Shown: piece by piece, positions 61,548 through 64,000 of the stretch
Position numbering within the stretch: the stretch's first letter is position 1
Layout of the letters: every line of letters begins with the position of its first letter
DNA from: Ulota crispa
Taxonomy: Eukaryota > Streptophyta > Bryopsida > Orthotrichales > Orthotrichaceae
Reading direction: 5' to 3'
DNA: 64,000 nt
Assembly (NCBI GenBank): GCA_963920765.1
Contig: OY987252.1
Location: 1,056,501-1,120,500 of the forward strand
The notes under the pieces: generated by a model
Seen by the model: the letters and a program-made list of their open reading frames with translations, nothing else
Databases searched by the model: none
Told to the model about the DNA's origin: nothing
Made by a program: the position numbers and the translations under genes

Positions 61548-63565
61548 AGTCTTAGAAATTTTCAAGTCTATTTTGCAATATTGTTGCCCTCATATTCAAA
61601 CATTACTATTTGTCAAACTAGAAGTGATATTGTTGTGTTTTGTTTTTCTATGTAATCTCTAACATGTTTAGGTTATATTTGTACAGTTAATGGCCTTAAG
61701 CATTTAGGATTTAAATAGCTCTACGCCTGACCACCTAAACAAGAATTCAAAGATGATTGAATATATTGGCTCATTTAATTTCAAAATAACTTTCTTATTT
61801 TCAATATTTGCTATTTTCAAATTGAGCTCACAAGTAGCATTTTGGTATCCAATAGATGTGTATCTTGCAATGGTTTTATAAACATAAGACCTGCTCATGA
61901 GATTTGTAACGTGATGTGAAATTTGACCAAATCAATTACTTTACTGCAGGTATGAGAATGCACAATAACAAAAGATGCTAATCTAAGCGTGATACTAAGA
62001 TTATGCAAGATAAGTTAGTGAAAGGAAAAAACATATATTTATGTCTGCTTTTTCAATTCTAAAGCTAAAAGACAACGGTCTTGTGAACCAACCTAGAAAT
62101 TGGAAATATTGTTTGGGATCTCTTAAACAAAAAAGAGGCCGCAAATACATGCACCAAATTTAGGACAAAATTGTAACCACTATTTTGGACATTTTCAAAA
62201 AACAAACAAAATGTTTAAGAGATATTTTCTTTTAAAAAGAAAAAGAAAAACCATCATCCAATTTAGAGGTAAACAAAATTTGTACTTCAATAGTAGCAAC
62301 CAATCCAATTGAGTGTGAACCTCATTTCTTCTTGACAAAGAAGACTCCGCTGTATTATGAGTTGACCTTCAATTGCAATTCAGCTTTCATATTTACCATG
62401 GTTGTTATTTTGGGCAAGTTTAAGCTGTCGGACAACACAAGAGGCAAACAAAGAAGACAGCACGGACAGAAGTGTTTGCCCTCTTGTGTTTTAGGCCATT
62501 TTTAGGGTATTTGACCTAAAAATGGGAGAATCAAATTATAATTTTTCATTTTTAAGATGTGAAATGACTTTGAATCCATGTTTTGACTTCATGTTGGCAA
62601 CAATGACTATCACTAGCATTCACAAAGTAAATTTTTTAACAATTTGTACAACTTTTAAAGGTCAACTATGAGTTGACTTCATTGGACGGATCGTGACATC
62701 AATTGGGCACTTTGGGCCTATAGGCAGGCAGGCAAACAAGCGGCCCAATGTGACAACCATGATATTTACAGGTGACATTGAGCAAAAATTGCAATTTCAC
62801 CTAAAACCAATTGGCGGAGTAGTGCCAAATTTGCTACATTCTCTTTTAAAATAAAATTGAAGGAAAGCTTATTTAACTACCAAAAATCTAGCACAAAGAT
62901 CTTATATTAGGATTGCGCAAAATACATCTAATAATAGAATCCCTCTTTAAGTACCAAAATTATTAAGAATAATTTCTTGTGAATATGATCAAATATTAAA
63001 GCTATTCAAATTTTCTTTAAATAAATAGAACTTTAATTGAAATAATTTAGCTTAATAATGGACTAGCTAACCCTTAAACAAACATAAATCATAGTATATA
63101 TGTTGCCTTTGCATTTGCTACCAACAAAAAGTTTTAATTTGGAACCTCAAATATCTCACTAAGACTACATTGATCTATAAGTCAAATTCTTTGTTCATCT
63201 CAAATGTAGTAGTGGTGTGAATCTATTCCAAATACAAAAAAGACACTTGTATTGTACTCAAATGTTTAAGGGTTGATGCCAAGGACAGTAATATGAACAT
63301 TACTTGTTTAGTACTAACATTAACATAGCATTAGCTAAATTTAACATTAGTTTAATACAAGGATTATGTGGGTTATGAGCTTTTCAACATTAAAATGTAT
63401 TCAATGTAGTGCAAGGAAAAAGAGGGGGTTTGTATAATGATGTAGGGGTTTACTTAGGCTTTGTCATACACAACATACTCTTTGCACATGAAGTTATTGC
63501 AAATCCCAAATAGTATCACTTTGCCACAAGGCAACACCACATCATCTCCATGTTTCTCAAACACA
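61548..63565. other. No gene supported
   Basis: AT-rich sequence with frames of at most 64 codons (61704-61898 minus) and no motif apart from the short hairpin noted at 62434-62490. Confidence 0.4.
62434..62490. repeat. Short hairpin
   Basis: AACACAAGAGGCAAAC and GTTTGCCCTCTTGTGTT pair across a loop of about 24 bases. It could be a solo fragment of a palindromic MITE. Confidence 0.6.
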
Positions 63566-63569
63566 ATTT

Positions 63570-63780
63570 CTAAGGTAGTGTGTTCTAAAAGCGTTTGAGT
63601 TGTAATTGTACTCAAGGTCTACAAAGGCTTGACATTTTCTTTCAAAAATCTATTATTGTTATTGATGAGCTAGGTGCTAACTCATCAATAACAATATTAG
63701 ATTTTTGAAGGAAAAGGCCAGGCTCTCCTAGACCTTGATCACAATTACAATTCAAATACTTTTAGAGCACACTAACTTAG
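63570..63780. repeat. Long imperfect palindrome, about 100-bp arms
   Basis: The left arm (63570-63669) ends TATTGTTATTGATGAG and the right arm (63681-63780) begins CTCATCAATAACAATATTAG; the loop is CTAGGTGCTAA. Outer matches include TAGTGTGTTCTAAAAG with CTTTTAGAGCACACTA. Identity is about 80% by eye over the full arms and near-perfect for the inner 27 bp. It may be a palindromic MITE or an inverted-duplication hairpin able to yield small RNA. Confidence 0.8.
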
Positions 63781-64000
63781 TGGTTTTTTCATACCAAGCC
63801 TCAAGATTTAGCTAGCTTCTCCATGCAATATAGAATGGGATTGAAAATAGAATGAGACTTGCCAAATAACAATGTTGTCTTTCAGTAAACTCATTATAAT
63901 GCAATATTGCAAAATAAAATCAAGGGTGGATTGTGGTTATTGAGCACTAAGTGAGCAACAATTTCATAAATAAAAAAATTCCAAAAAATAGGGACACCAA

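Overview
This window reads as nuclear DNA of a land plant or close streptophyte, in a repeat-dense, gene-poor, AT-rich part of the genome. The evidence is GT-AG introns, a CACTA (En/Spm) DNA transposon with plant-type TNP2, DUF4218 and DUF4216 regions, several MITEs, a telo-box beside a CpG-rich first exon, and an EEF1AKMT4-like methyltransferase copy. Introns of up to 3.9 kb and very low gene density would suit a fern, other non-seed plant or gymnosperm. I cannot name the species.

Layout. 0-8.4 kb: minus-strand remains of one or more unrecognised multi-exon genes, broken by stops, with an upstream cluster of an 18-bp CG-centred palindrome (8.4-9.6 kb). 9.6-18.9 kb: AT-rich, no gene seen, one (TA)n tract. 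19.2-21.4 kb: plus-strand methyltransferase pseudogene. 22.9-24.5 kb: minus-strand, four-exon pseudogene of a Fe(II)/2-oxoglutarate oxygenase-like protein with a C2H2-like finger. 25.1-25.7 and 29.4-30.4 kb: further broken coding blocks. 30.4-35.1 kb: a CpG-rich island with two tandem duplications and several short intact exons on the minus strand downstream of a telo-box; this is the best candidate for a living host gene. 35.9-36.5 kb: two MITEs of different superfamilies, end to end. 42.9-53.3 kb: a decayed CACTA transposase gene on the minus strand with a mariner-type MITE and an inverted-repeat copy inside its long intron. 57.2-59.6 kb: a plus-strand, stop-interrupted, unrecognised multi-exon gene. 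59.7-60.1 kb: a frameshifted minus-strand remnant. 61.2-61.5 kb: a CACTA MITE split by a nested MITE. 63.6-63.8 kb: a long hairpin.

The unifying signal is how the genes are broken. Reading through the stops restores family-like protein in the same frame, usually with splice sites kept. The stops are mostly TAG, then TGA, with TAA least, although random decay in AT-rich DNA should favour TAA. Most can be explained by CAG to TAG, TGG to TAG/TGA, CGA to TGA or CAA to TAA. That fits long-term cytosine methylation and deamination of silenced DNA, with the CHG context prominent. The 30-35 kb island keeps its CpGs and has intact exons. Exon limits are my own reading of splice motifs. No database search was possible.
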